Positions 1 to 7,045 of a DNA stretch of 17,404 nt are shown one piece after another. The notes below the pieces were generated by a model that was not told the origin of the DNA, ran no database searches, and saw only the letters and a program-made list of their open reading frames with translations. Position numbers and translations under genes: made by a program. Within the stretch, counting starts at the first letter, position 1. Each line of letters starts with the position of its first letter. Source of the stretch: Spirochaetales bacterium. GTDB taxonomy: Bacteria; Spirochaetota; Spirochaetia; SPDA01. The stretch spans positions 1 through 17,404 of the forward strand of contig SPDA01000004.1 in NCBI GenBank assembly GCA_004525155.1, in the 5' to 3' direction.

Positions 1-506
1 CAATTTATATATTCACCCTCGGTATTTTCATTGTAACCGGGGGTTTGTCCGTCAGGGGAATCAAGGAGGTTGTACGGTCGCCTCTTGTCTGGTCCATCGT
101 TCTGGGCTTTCTCTTTGTTCTGTTAAGGGTTCCCCTGCCTCGTTTCCTTCTCCAGGGTTTGGAATTCGCCGGATCCGCCGGTCCGCCCCTGGCAGCGTTC
201 ACCCTGGGCGCCGCTCTGGCACAGCGGCGGCTGAAACTGTCCCCACACCTTGCGGCGGGCCTCCTGTTCCGTTTTGCGGGCGGGTTCCTTGCAGGATGGT
301 TCGCGGCCTGGCTGTTTCACCTGGAGGGGCTTACCAGGACCGTCGTTATCGTGGCCTCTTCCCTGCCTTCCGCGGTTTTTTCCTTCGTTCTGCCGGACCG
401 TTACGGTGTCAATGCGGAGCATGCGGGCACCATGGTGCTTCTGTCCACGGCGGCGGGCGTGGTCATGATTCCGCTGGCTTTCAGCCTGGCAGGTCTGCTT
501 CCGTAA
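1..506 (+). CDS. AEC-family (auxin efflux carrier type) permease, C-terminal part
   Basis: The reading frame is open from base 3 to the TAA at 504-506 and enters from outside the window, so the N-terminus is missing. About 167 residues are visible. They form at least four hydrophobic segments, including PLVWSIVLGFLFVLL, a glycine/alanine-rich stretch (SAGPPLAAFTLGAALAQ) and a terminal helix rich in small residues. This pattern, with the conserved proline-containing 'PLAAFTLGA' helix, matches the second half of AEC/PF03547 permeases, which are inner-membrane carriers of small organic acids or amino acids. The substrate cannot be read from the sequence. The last 26 bases overlap the 3' end of the convergent cbiB gene. 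A GGAATCAAGGAGG stretch at about 57-69 is internal coding sequence, not a ribosome site. Confidence 0.8.
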   Translation, partial: IYIFTLGIFIVTGGLSVRGIKEVVRSPLVWSIVLGFLFVLLRVPLPRFLLQGLEFAGSAGPPLAAFTLGAALAQRRLKLSPHLAAGLLFRFAGGFLAGWFAAWLFHLEGLTRTVVIVASSLPSAVFSFVLPDRYGVNAEHAGTMVLLSTAAGVVMIPLAFSLAGLLP

Positions 507-1509
507 GTCCTAGAGGTAGGAAAAACCGCCCGTACAGCAGGCCGAGGCCGAACCGCGCGCCCAAGGAAACTGCAAGAAACAGGACAAGCGATACCCACAG
601 CATACGCCTGGCCCTGAGGATCAGGGAAACATCCACGGGCCGCAGGTCTTCCCCGATAACGGGTTTCGTCTCGCTTTTTCCAAAATAGGAGTCGGTGCCG
701 CCGAACCGTAAACCCAGGGAGCCGGCCATGGCGGCTTCCGGAAAACCGGAATTGGGGCTCGCGTGCTTTTTTGCGTCCTTCCGGACCACGGTCAGGGCCC
801 GTCGGCCGTCTTCCCCCGTGAAAACCGCGGCTGCGGCCAATATCAGGACTGTCAGTCTGGCAGGAAGGTAGTTCGCCGCGTCATCCGCCTTTGCGGAAAC
901 ATAACCGAATTCAATATATTCCGGCGTTGTATACCCGAACATGGAATCCATGGTACTCATGGCCTTGTAGATCATGGCCGCGGCAGGCCCGCCCAGAACG
1001 GCGTAAAAGAGGGGGGCGATAACACCGTCGGACAAGTTTTCGGCGAGACTTTCCACGGTACTGCGGATAACCGCGGCCTCGTCCAGTTCCGAAGTGTCCC
1101 GGCTGACGATAAGGCTCAATTTTTTTCTGGCCTCCGCAAGATCTCCCCGGCTGAGAGCCCGGTACACGTCCATGCAGTGCCTGGACAGACCCCTTGCAGC
1201 CACCGTTGTATAGAGGATTACGGCGGAAACCGCGGCAAAGGCCGCGGGATGAAGCAGGAGGCTCCCCCAGAGCATGAAAAGGACAACAGCGCCGGTAAGG
1301 CATATTGTCAGAAACCACGTAAAGGCGCCTGCCCGTTTTTCATGCCGGAACCGGCGCCTGAAAATCTTTTCGAACCTGAGGGCCGCGGCGCCGATTATCT
1401 GCACCGGGTGCGGCACTTTTCTCGGGTCGCCGAAAAGTAAATCGAGAAGAACCGCCAGGCAGATCTGCAGTTCGAGGGACAGGAAAAGACTCCCGGGCGC
1501 GTGATTCAC
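481..1509 (-). CDS. cbiB: Adenosylcobinamide-phosphate synthase CbiB (CobD of Pseudomonas)
   Basis: The gene encodes 342 residues of an integral membrane protein. CbiB joins (R)-1-amino-2-propanol O-2-phosphate to adenosylcobyric acid, giving adenosylcobinamide phosphate. Family signatures are LLFGDPRKVPHPVQIIG at residues 24-40 and the long conserved block SRDTSELDEAAVIRSTVES followed by LAENLSDGVIAPLFYA at about 134-168. Several hydrophobic helices are present, including one at the C-terminus. The start is GTG at 1509-1507. It forms a GTGA overlap with the stop codon of the upstream cobQ fusion, so translational coupling is likely, and the two genes act in the same pathway branch. The length is slightly above the usual 310-320 residues. 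The stop (481-483) lies inside the convergent permease gene. Confidence 0.93.
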   Translation of the reverse strand: MNHAPGSLFLSLELQICLAVLLDLLFGDPRKVPHPVQIIGAAALRFEKIFRRRFRHEKRAGAFTWFLTICLTGAVVLFMLWGSLLLHPAAFAAVSAVILYTTVAARGLSRHCMDVYRALSRGDLAEARKKLSLIVSRDTSELDEAAVIRSTVESLAENLSDGVIAPLFYAVLGGPAAAMIYKAMSTMDSMFGYTTPEYIEFGYVSAKADDAANYLPARLTVLILAAAAVFTGEDGRRALTVVRKDAKKHASPNSGFPEAAMAGSLGLRFGGTDSYFGKSETKPVIGEDLRPVDVSLILRARRMLWVSLVLFLAVSLGARFGLGLLYGRFFLPLGLTEADLPG

Positions 1510-4148
1510 GTAAGACCCATGACAGCGTAAATCGCATCAAGGTCGACGGACCGCCGCACAATATCCGCCAGCCTCTCCAGTTCAGGTTCAATATTGTAGG
1601 CGGTTACAGTACCCACGGCCCTCATGCCGTTCTCAATCCTCAGTCTGTCCAGAAACCAGCGCCTGAAATCATCATTGTCGAAAATCCCGTGCAGGTACGT
1701 TCCCCAGACGGTTTTCTCATGATTTCCCGTTCCCAGTATCTCCCCCCGCGGACCCGTAACAACCGGCAGGTCCCCCCCCGGCGCGGTTCTGCCGTGATGG
1801 ATTTCATACACCGACAGGGTGAGGGAACTATCCCTGTGCACCGCCTTTGTCTGGGACAGGGTTTTTTCCCTTTCCAGTACCGTCACCGTATCGAGCAGCC
1901 CCAGACCGCCGGCAGAGACCGGAACAGAGCCTCCTCCGGATTCGATGGACAGGGGATCATCGATGCGGGCACCGAGCATCTGGTAACCGCCGCAGATACC
2001 GACAACCTCCGTCCCCAGCCGGGGCAGGCCGACGAGCCATTGTCCCAGTCCGCTCTGCCCGAGATAACGCATATCCGACAGCACGTTTTTTGTACCCGGC
2101 AGGATGACACAGGCAGGTCTCCGCCGGCCTTCCGTTTCCTCGAGAGAACCAATAAAGGTCAGCTCAACATCCTGTTCCCCGATGAGGGCGTCGTAATCCG
2201 TAAAATTGGAAATATGCGGAAGGTCAATCACCCAGATCGCCAGTTTTTCAGGCGCCGTACCGGGAATTCCGGCATCGGCATGCAGGGATTTCCGCGCTGA
2301 TGCGATATTTTCCTTGAAGGTCACGGAATCCTCTTCCGGGAGGCGAAGGTCCCTGACATAGGGCACGATACCGAGGACTTTTTTTCCCGTTGCCATATAC
2401 ACATAATCCAGGGCCGGGGACAACAGGGCCTTGTCTCCCCGGAATTTGTTGACCAGAAACCCGGCAGTAAGCCTTCGCTCCCGGGCGTTGAAAGTCTGCA
2501 TGGTACCGATAAAGGAAGCGAAAACTCCCCCCCGGTCTATATCCCCGGCTATGAGCACCGCCGCCTCCGCGTAGTCAGCCATGGACATGTTTACCAGATC
2601 ATGCTCCTTGAGGTTCACTTCCGCGGGACTCCCGGCGCCTTCAAGAACCATCACATCATATTCGGCCGAGAGGCTGTCGTAAACCCCGCGAACCCTGGAA
2701 ACAAGCTCCTCCTTGAACGCGTAATATGCCTGCGCTTCCATAACCCCTAAGGGCTTTCCAAGAAGAATGACCTGGGAACCGGTATCGCTCCCGGGCTTGA
2801 GCAGAACGGGGTTCATGCGCACATCCGGTTTTATCCCGCAGGCCTGGGCCTGCACAACCTGGGCGCGTCCCATTTCACCGCCCCCTTCCGTAACAAAAGA
2901 GTTAAGGGCCATGTTCTGCGCCTTGAAGGGAGCCACCTTGTACCCGTCGGAAAGAAGAATTCTGCAAAAGGCGGCGGCCAGAAGGCTTTTACCGGCGTTG
3001 GATGAAGTCCCCTGCAGCATGAGAGCCGGTTTCCCCTTCTTTTTCCGCACCCAGGGGCCAGAGATACCCCGGTCAGAGCTTTTAGTAAGGTAAGCCGCGA
3101 TCCCCGCCGTGAGCATCCCGTTCTCCTCCCTGCTGCGGACGGCAAGGCGGAAATAGGATTCGTCCAGCCCGTCAAAACTCGAACAGCGCCTTATTGCTAT
3201 TCCCTGCTGCAGGAGAAAAGCGAACAGGTTTTCGGCGTTTCCATACTTTTTTTCAATTTCGCAGAACAGATAATTGGCACTGCCTGGATATACCTTTATT
3301 CCATCAAGCCCCGACAGACCCTGCATAAAAAACCGCCTGTTTTCATCAAGCAGGGCTAACGTCTTTTTCGCGTATCCGGCATCCCTAATAAACTGCACCC
3401 CGGCTTCCTGGGCCAGGGTATTGACCGACCAGGGGGGCAGCTCCAGTTTGAGGGCCTCCATGAGACCGGGAGGGCCGTACATCCACCCGATGCGGAGACC
3501 GGGAACCGCGTAAAACTTGGTAAGAGACCTGGATACCGCCACGTTTGCCAGGCCGCAGCCTGTAAAACTTTCGAGACCCGGGACAAAATCCGCGAAGGCC
3601 TCGTCTATGCAGAAAAAACTTTCCGGATATTTTTTTATTACGCGGAGTACCCGCTCCCTGTCGAAGAGGCAGCCGGTCGGATTGTTCGGCTGTCCCAGAA
3701 AAACCAGCGTCCGCGCGGGCATGCCGGAGAGGATTTTATCCAGTCTGTCAGGGTCGATGTTGAACCCGTCTTCCGGCAGCAGGGGCAGGAGGTTGACGGG
3801 GATTCGGCACCTTTCCGCCGCTTCTCTGTAATCACCATAGGAGGGCGCCGGGATAAGGGCTGCCTGCGCTCCCACGGCCCTGGGAAGGGCATGGAGAAGT
3901 TCCGTGGAACCGTTTCCGGGAGTTATGCAGGACGCAGGGATTCCGTATTTTTCCGCCAGGGCGGCAATTAACTTCGAGGCATGTCTGTCGGGGTAATGTT
4001 CAAGCAGGGGAAGGGTTCTTGAGACAAATGAGGGAAACCACCCGGGCGGTCCCAAGGGATTAATGCTGGCGCTGAAATCGATAATGTCTTCTTCCGCAAA
4101 ACCGGCCTGCGCCGCGAGTTCCCGGATATTGCCTCCGTGCTTTACCAT
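1506..4148 (-). CDS. cobQ: Fused threonine-phosphate decarboxylase / cobyric acid synthase (CobC-CobQ; Salmonella CobD-CbiP)
   Basis: One 880-residue frame carries two enzymes. Residues 1-350 are a fold-type I PLP enzyme of the L-threonine-O-3-phosphate decarboxylase family: HGGNI at 4-8, DFSASINPLG at 24-33, NNPTG at 155-159, IDEAF at 181-185, PLP lysine K211 in SLTKFYAVPGLRIGW, and FRLAVR at 333-338. A basic linker (about 356-372) leads to cobyric acid synthase: ATP site GTSSNAGKS at 380-388, PFKAQNMALNS at 407-417, and a type 1 glutamine amidotransferase domain with nucleophile C719 (GICGGYQ) and H820 (TYLHG). It should make aminopropanol phosphate and also amidate adenosylcobyrinic acid a,c-diamide. 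The start ATG has no Shine-Dalgarno, but a -35/-10 pair ends 6 nt upstream, suggesting a leaderless mRNA. The HGGNI motif near residue 4 supports this start. cbiB overlaps its end by 4 nt. Confidence 0.93.
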   Translation of the reverse strand: MVKHGGNIRELAAQAGFAEEDIIDFSASINPLGPPGWFPSFVSRTLPLLEHYPDRHASKLIAALAEKYGIPASCITPGNGSTELLHALPRAVGAQAALIPAPSYGDYREAAERCRIPVNLLPLLPEDGFNIDPDRLDKILSGMPARTLVFLGQPNNPTGCLFDRERVLRVIKKYPESFFCIDEAFADFVPGLESFTGCGLANVAVSRSLTKFYAVPGLRIGWMYGPPGLMEALKLELPPWSVNTLAQEAGVQFIRDAGYAKKTLALLDENRRFFMQGLSGLDGIKVYPGSANYLFCEIEKKYGNAENLFAFLLQQGIAIRRCSSFDGLDESYFRLAVRSREENGMLTAGIAAYLTKSSDRGISGPWVRKKKGKPALMLQGTSSNAGKSLLAAAFCRILLSDGYKVAPFKAQNMALNSFVTEGGGEMGRAQVVQAQACGIKPDVRMNPVLLKPGSDTGSQVILLGKPLGVMEAQAYYAFKEELVSRVRGVYDSLSAEYDVMVLEGAGSPAEVNLKEHDLVNMSMADYAEAAVLIAGDIDRGGVFASFIGTMQTFNARERRLTAGFLVNKFRGDKALLSPALDYVYMATGKKVLGIVPYVRDLRLPEEDSVTFKENIASARKSLHADAGIPGTAPEKLAIWVIDLPHISNFTDYDALIGEQDVELTFIGSLEETEGRRRPACVILPGTKNVLSDMRYLGQSGLGQWLVGLPRLGTEVVGICGGYQMLGARIDDPLSIESGGGSVPVSAGGLGLLDTVTVLEREKTLSQTKAVHRDSSLTLSVYEIHHGRTAPGGDLPVVTGPRGEILGTGNHEKTVWGTYLHGIFDNDDFRRWFLDRLRIENGMRAVGTVTAYNIEPELERLADIVRRSVDLDAIYAVMGLT

Positions 4149-4154
4149 GACCGC

Positions 4155-4183
4155 AGTGTATAAAATACCTTAAACCATGTAAA
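4155..4183 (-). promoter_or_regulatory. Promoter of the cobC-cobQ fusion, predicted leaderless
   Basis: On the minus strand a TTTACA (-35, bases 4183-4178) and TACACT (-10, bases 4160-4155) are separated by exactly 17 bp. The -10 box is followed by six bases and then the ATG at 4148, so the expected first transcribed base is the A of the start codon. No Shine-Dalgarno sequence lies in the intervening GCGGTC. Confidence 0.55.
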
Positions 4184-4226
4184 TAGACGCGGTATTATTG
4201 AGAAGGGAAGTAAGAGGATTGGCAGG

Positions 4227-4253
4227 AAAAGCGGACCGTACAATACGGCCCGC
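4227..4253 (-). terminator. Rho-independent terminator after the RRM gene
   Basis: Read on the minus strand, GCGGGCCGTA - TTG - TACGGTCCGC forms a 10-bp stem (one G-U pair) with a 3-nt loop, followed directly by TTTT. It lies 17 nt past the stop codon of the RRM protein gene and separates that operon from the corrinoid genes. Confidence 0.85.
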
Positions 4254-4270
4254 CTCCTGTAAACCTGATA

Positions 4271-4543
4271 TTATCGGTAGCTGTTGGTGCGGGGTTTTCG
4301 TTCCTGTGCTTCGTCGACACGCAGATCTCTTCCATTGAAATCTTTGTTGTTCAAAGCGGAAACTGCCGCCACCGCGGCCTGATCGTCTTCCATCTCGACA
4401 AACGCGAAACCTTTGGACTGGTTCGTGTAGCGATCCTTGACGATTGTTACACTCAGCACGTTGCCGTACTGTGCGAAGAGCTCGCCAAGCTGATCCTCGG
4501 TCGTGGAATAACTCATGTTTCCAACATACAGTTTTTTTGCCAT
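4271..4543 (-). CDS. Small single-RRM RNA-binding protein
   Basis: The 90-residue protein is essentially one RNA recognition motif. RNP2 is LYVGNM (residues 5-10) and RNP1 is KGFAFVEM (44-51), with the aromatic residues that stack on RNA bases present. A short charged tail follows (DEAQERKPRTNSYR). Such bacterial proteins resemble the cyanobacterial Rbp and glycine-rich RNA-binding proteins and bind single-stranded RNA, often in cold adaptation. That role is inferred here. The start ATG has a good AAAAGGAGA ribosome site 7-8 nt upstream. A 6-bp hairpin (TCAGGA/TCCTGA, bases 4561-4576) sits just before that site. The gene is last in a same-strand series after a DEAD-box helicase and a SlyD-type isomerase and is followed by a strong terminator. 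Confidence 0.93.
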   Translation of the reverse strand: MAKKLYVGNMSYSTTEDQLGELFAQYGNVLSVTIVKDRYTNQSKGFAFVEMEDDQAAVAAVSALNNKDFNGRDLRVDEAQERKPRTNSYR

Positions 4544-4594
4544 GTTCGTTTCTCCTTTTCTCAGGACAACTCCTGAATTTTCCGTAGTTTATAT

Positions 4595-4616
4595 GCAGCC
4601 TCCTAGACGGGGCTGC
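4595..4616 (-). other. Inverted repeat between slyD and the RRM gene
   Basis: GCAGCC and GGCTGC flank a 10-base loop in the 82-bp gap between the two genes. On neither strand is the stem followed by a run of T, so it is not a standard terminator. It may be an attenuating or processing hairpin that lets the RRM gene be expressed at a different level from the helicase and isomerase. Confidence 0.4.
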
Positions 4617-4625
4617 CGTTTACCT

Positions 4626-5087
4626 TTAGTGAACGTGCCTGTGATTTATCTCTTCCGGAGAAGCATCCCGGACATTCTGCACAGACACATTGAAATGCAG
4701 GGTTTTCCCGGCCAGCGGATGGTTGCCATCCAGGGTTACCGTATCTGCGGCAACCTCCTGAACCGTGAAGACTCTCTGCCCATCACTTGTATGGGCTTCA
4801 ATCTGCATACCGATTGCTATTTCCTCAACCTCGCCGAACTTCGATTTGGGCACCTTGATAATCTGCCCGCTGTCGTGAAGCCCGTATCCTTTTTCCGGCG
4901 GAATGGACACTCTCAATACATCCCCGACCACTTTTCCTTCAAGTTCATCTTCCAGACCGGGGATGAGGTTGCCGTGTCCGTGAAGGTATGCAAGAGGTTC
5001 CTGCCCTTCGGAAGAATCGAGAATTTCTCCGTCGTCATTTTTGAGAGTATAGTGAATTAAAACAGCCTTGTTCTCTTGAATTTTCAT
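4626..5087 (-). CDS. slyD: SlyD-type FKBP peptidyl-prolyl cis-trans isomerase
   Basis: The 153-residue protein has the SlyD layout: an FKBP half (NKAVLIHYTLKNDDGEILDSS), the LAYLHGHGNLIPGLEDELEG loop, PPEKGYG, an inserted 'flap' chaperone domain (about 70-120), and the return strand HPLAGKTLHFNVSV. The family is cytoplasmic and catalyses proline isomerisation while acting as a folding chaperone. The C-terminus is short (HRHVH) and lacks the long histidine-rich metal-binding tail of E. coli SlyD. I chose the ATG at 5087, which has GAAGG 8 nt upstream. An in-frame TTG at 5102 would add five residues and overlap the helicase stop codon, but it has no well-placed ribosome site. The gap to the helicase stop is 11 nt, so the two are co-transcribed. 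Confidence 0.9.
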   Translation of the reverse strand: MKIQENKAVLIHYTLKNDDGEILDSSEGQEPLAYLHGHGNLIPGLEDELEGKVVGDVLRVSIPPEKGYGLHDSGQIIKVPKSKFGEVEEIAIGMQIEAHTSDGQRVFTVQEVAADTVTLDGNHPLAGKTLHFNVSVQNVRDASPEEINHRHVH

Positions 5088-5098
5088 TGCCTTTACCT

Positions 5099-6712
5099 TC
5101 AAGCGATCCTGTTTTCAAGGTGCTTTACGGCCCAGGCCGGCAATTCGACAGTGGAGTATTTTTCAAGAATCTTGATTTTACCTACATCGAATTTTTTCCC
5201 TTTAATACGTTTGTTTAAAAGGTTGAGCAGGTCCCTTTTGGTAAAGCCGTCCCTGGCTCCAATGGGTATGTTCATCGATACAAATGACCCTTCTCCAATC
5301 TTCAAGAATTTCCTGTCAGATTTTGCGGGGCCATGTTCAGAAAATTGCCCTTTGCCCGGTGTTTTCCAGGTTTCAGCGGTTTTAAACTCTTTTGATTTTT
5401 CGGCGTGCATGACTTTTTCGTCGAATCTTTCGGAAAGGACCCGGTGCAGGAGTTCCTCTTTAGACAGGGTGGCAAGCCAGCTCTTGAGAGCTTCCACATG
5501 CTCCATTATATGGTAAGATTCAGCCGCCGGTTCAAGAAGAGCGGTTATATACTGAGACATCTGGTTTTTGACTGATGTAAGCGCGTCCGGTATGAGGTGC
5601 TGCTTCATTCCCGTAGGCACTTTCCGGTCTAACTGCGGAACCCGGCGCTGCTGATTCTCAGGAATGAGGGCCATGGATACGCCGTTTTTTCCAGCCCGGC
5701 CCGTTCTGCCGCTGCGGTGAATGTAAACTTCCGCATCGTGGGGGAGTTCATAATGAACCACATGGGTAAGGGAATGAACATCCAGCCCGCGGGCGGCCAC
5801 ATCCGTGGCAACCAGGATCTTTATAATACCGCTCCGGAAACGCTGCATAACGTAATCCCTCTGGGATTGTGAAAGGTCTCCGTGAAGGGCGTCGGCAGAA
5901 AATCCGTCTTCCGCCAGAATATTTGCAATTTTTTTAGTCGTTTCTTTCGTTCTGCAGAACACGATGCCGTACATTTCCGGTTCCGCGACCAGGAGTCTCC
6001 TGAGGGCCTCGGTAAGGTCCCTTGTCCGGACAAAATAATACCGGTGCTCCACGTTATATGCTTCTTCCTTGCCCGCCGTGACCGACACTTCCACCGCTTC
6101 CCTTAGATAGGCTGCGGCCAGTGAGCGGATTTCTCGGGGCATGGTGGCAGAGAATAAACAGGTCCTTTTATTGGCCGGTGTTGTGGCAAGTATCGTTTCC
6201 AGCTCTTCCTTGAAGCCCATGGAAAGCATCTCGTCCGCTTCGTCCAGGATAAGAATCTGCAGATTTTCAAAGGACAGTGCCCCTCTCTGCAGCATATCTA
6301 TGAGCCTCCCGGGAGTCGCCACGATTATCTGCGGTTTCCTGCGTAATTCGGACAGCTGCTGGCTCATGGGTGATCCGCCGTAAACGGCAAGAACGCTTAT
6401 ACCCTTGGTACCGGCCGCATAGGCCTTGAGGTCTTTCGCGATCTGGCAACATAATTCCCGCGTTGGTGAAAGTATGAGCGCCTGGGGATTCCCGGCGGGC
6501 GGCAGACCGCTGTTGGTAATATGCTGGATTATGGGTAAGCCAAAAGCTGCAGTTTTGCCCGTGCCGGTTCCGGCCAGGGCAATAACGTCTTTTCCCTCGT
6601 CCAGAAGAAGAGGGATTACCTTCTTCTGTATCGGTGTGGGGTTCTCGAACCCGCATAATTCTACGCCTTTAATCAGGCTTTCGGAGAGGCCAAGTTTCCT
6701 GAATTCGTCCAT
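5099..6712 (-). CDS. deaD: DEAD-box ATP-dependent RNA helicase with DbpA-type RNA-binding domain
   Basis: The 537-residue protein contains all the helicase motifs: Q motif (GFENPTPIQ, 21-29), motif I AGTGTGKT (47-54), PTREL (83-87), TPGR (133-136), DEAD (157-160), SAT (188-190), then the second RecA domain with VATDVAARGLD and HRSGRTGRAG. The last ~75 residues (from about GEGSFVSMNIPIGARDG) match the DbpA/CsdA C-terminal RNA-binding fold, PF03880. DeaD/CsdA proteins unwind structured RNA in ribosome assembly and cold adaptation. The linker is basic but not a long RGG tail. The start ATG has AAGGA 5-6 nt upstream and a short hairpin just before it. A strong promoter with an A-tract and a ~105-nt leader precedes the gene. 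slyD and the RRM gene follow. Confidence 0.94.
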   Translation of the reverse strand: MDEFRKLGLSESLIKGVELCGFENPTPIQKKVIPLLLDEGKDVIALAGTGTGKTAAFGLPIIQHITNSGLPPAGNPQALILSPTRELCCQIAKDLKAYAAGTKGISVLAVYGGSPMSQQLSELRRKPQIIVATPGRLIDMLQRGALSFENLQILILDEADEMLSMGFKEELETILATTPANKRTCLFSATMPREIRSLAAAYLREAVEVSVTAGKEEAYNVEHRYYFVRTRDLTEALRRLLVAEPEMYGIVFCRTKETTKKIANILAEDGFSADALHGDLSQSQRDYVMQRFRSGIIKILVATDVAARGLDVHSLTHVVHYELPHDAEVYIHRSGRTGRAGKNGVSMALIPENQQRRVPQLDRKVPTGMKQHLIPDALTSVKNQMSQYITALLEPAAESYHIMEHVEALKSWLATLSKEELLHRVLSERFDEKVMHAEKSKEFKTAETWKTPGKGQFSEHGPAKSDRKFLKIGEGSFVSMNIPIGARDGFTKRDLLNLLNKRIKGKKFDVGKIKILEKYSTVELPAWAVKHLENRIA

Positions 6713-6724
6713 TTATGTCCTTTT

Positions 6725-6738
6725 TCCGTTTCCACGGA
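6725..6738 (-). promoter_or_regulatory. GGAA-tetraloop hairpin just upstream of the helicase ribosome site
   Basis: On the minus strand, TCCGT - GGAA - ACGGA forms a perfect 5-bp stem closed by a GNRA-type loop. It ends 2-3 nt before the AAGGA ribosome site (6722-6718). The RRM gene downstream also has a hairpin right before its ribosome site, so leader structure may tune translation of this operon. Confidence 0.4.
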
Positions 6739-6823
6739 CAGAGTCGATTCCAGGAAAGTAGCCGTAATATCTAATAGGTAAGAAATTGAGGTAATACTTC
6801 GCACGGAATATCCAATCAGGGAA

Positions 6824-6870
6824 AGTATAGTTAATAAAACAGATTACGTCAACAACAAAAAAAAAAAAAA
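6824..6870 (-). promoter_or_regulatory. Strong sigma70-type promoter with A-tract (UP-like) for the helicase operon
   Basis: On the minus strand TTGACG (6852-6847) and TATACT (6829-6824) are separated by exactly 17 bp. Immediately upstream, 14 consecutive T on that strand (6870-6857) occupy the -41 to -55 zone where UP elements contact the polymerase alpha subunits. The predicted start near 6817 gives a leader of about 105 nt before the ATG at 6712. Confidence 0.7.
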
Positions 6871-7045
6871 TTGTCAAGCGAAAAAGGCCATCAGAAATAC
6901 AGAATTCCCGGTTTATAACTGAAAAAGTTGTCCGGCAGCCTGAAACGCCCCTTTCCGGGAAACCATGAGCGAAATATACCCGTAAGAAAAGGATTTAGAA
7001 GCGGCCGTTTAGCCTCAGGCGTAAGCTTCAAGGAGCAGGCCGGTT
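6871..7045. other. Gene-free stretch between the helicase promoter and the orphan gene
   Basis: With the leader and promoter at 6713-6870 this makes a 333-base gap. Apart from those elements I see only an extra TTGACA on the minus strand (6877-6872) without a good partner -10, and loose inverted repeats (for example CCGG-containing arms near 6907 and 6955) too far apart to be a terminator. No convincing ORF, tRNA or terminator was found. Confidence 0.5.

Noticed and set aside
508..521. TCCTA-GAGG-TAGGA hairpin after the permease stop
   Set aside because: Only a 5-bp weak stem followed by A, not T, on the plus strand, and it lies inside cbiB coding sequence.
763..1440. A 225-codon plus-strand frame opposite cbiB
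   Set aside because: The minus strand encodes the full CbiB protein; the plus frame has no family features or ribosome site.
4149..4270. Possible cobalamin riboswitch upstream of the corrinoid genes
   Set aside because: The gap is only 122 bp, half of it terminator and promoter; no B12-box-like sequence was seen and the predicted transcript starts at the ATG.
5088..5102. TTG start for slyD overlapping the helicase stop codon
   Set aside because: The ATG at 5087 has GAAGG at normal spacing and gives the usual SlyD N-terminus.
6905..6960. CCGG-containing inverted arms as a terminator for the orphan gene
   Set aside because: The arms are about 40 nt apart with no T-tract after them.
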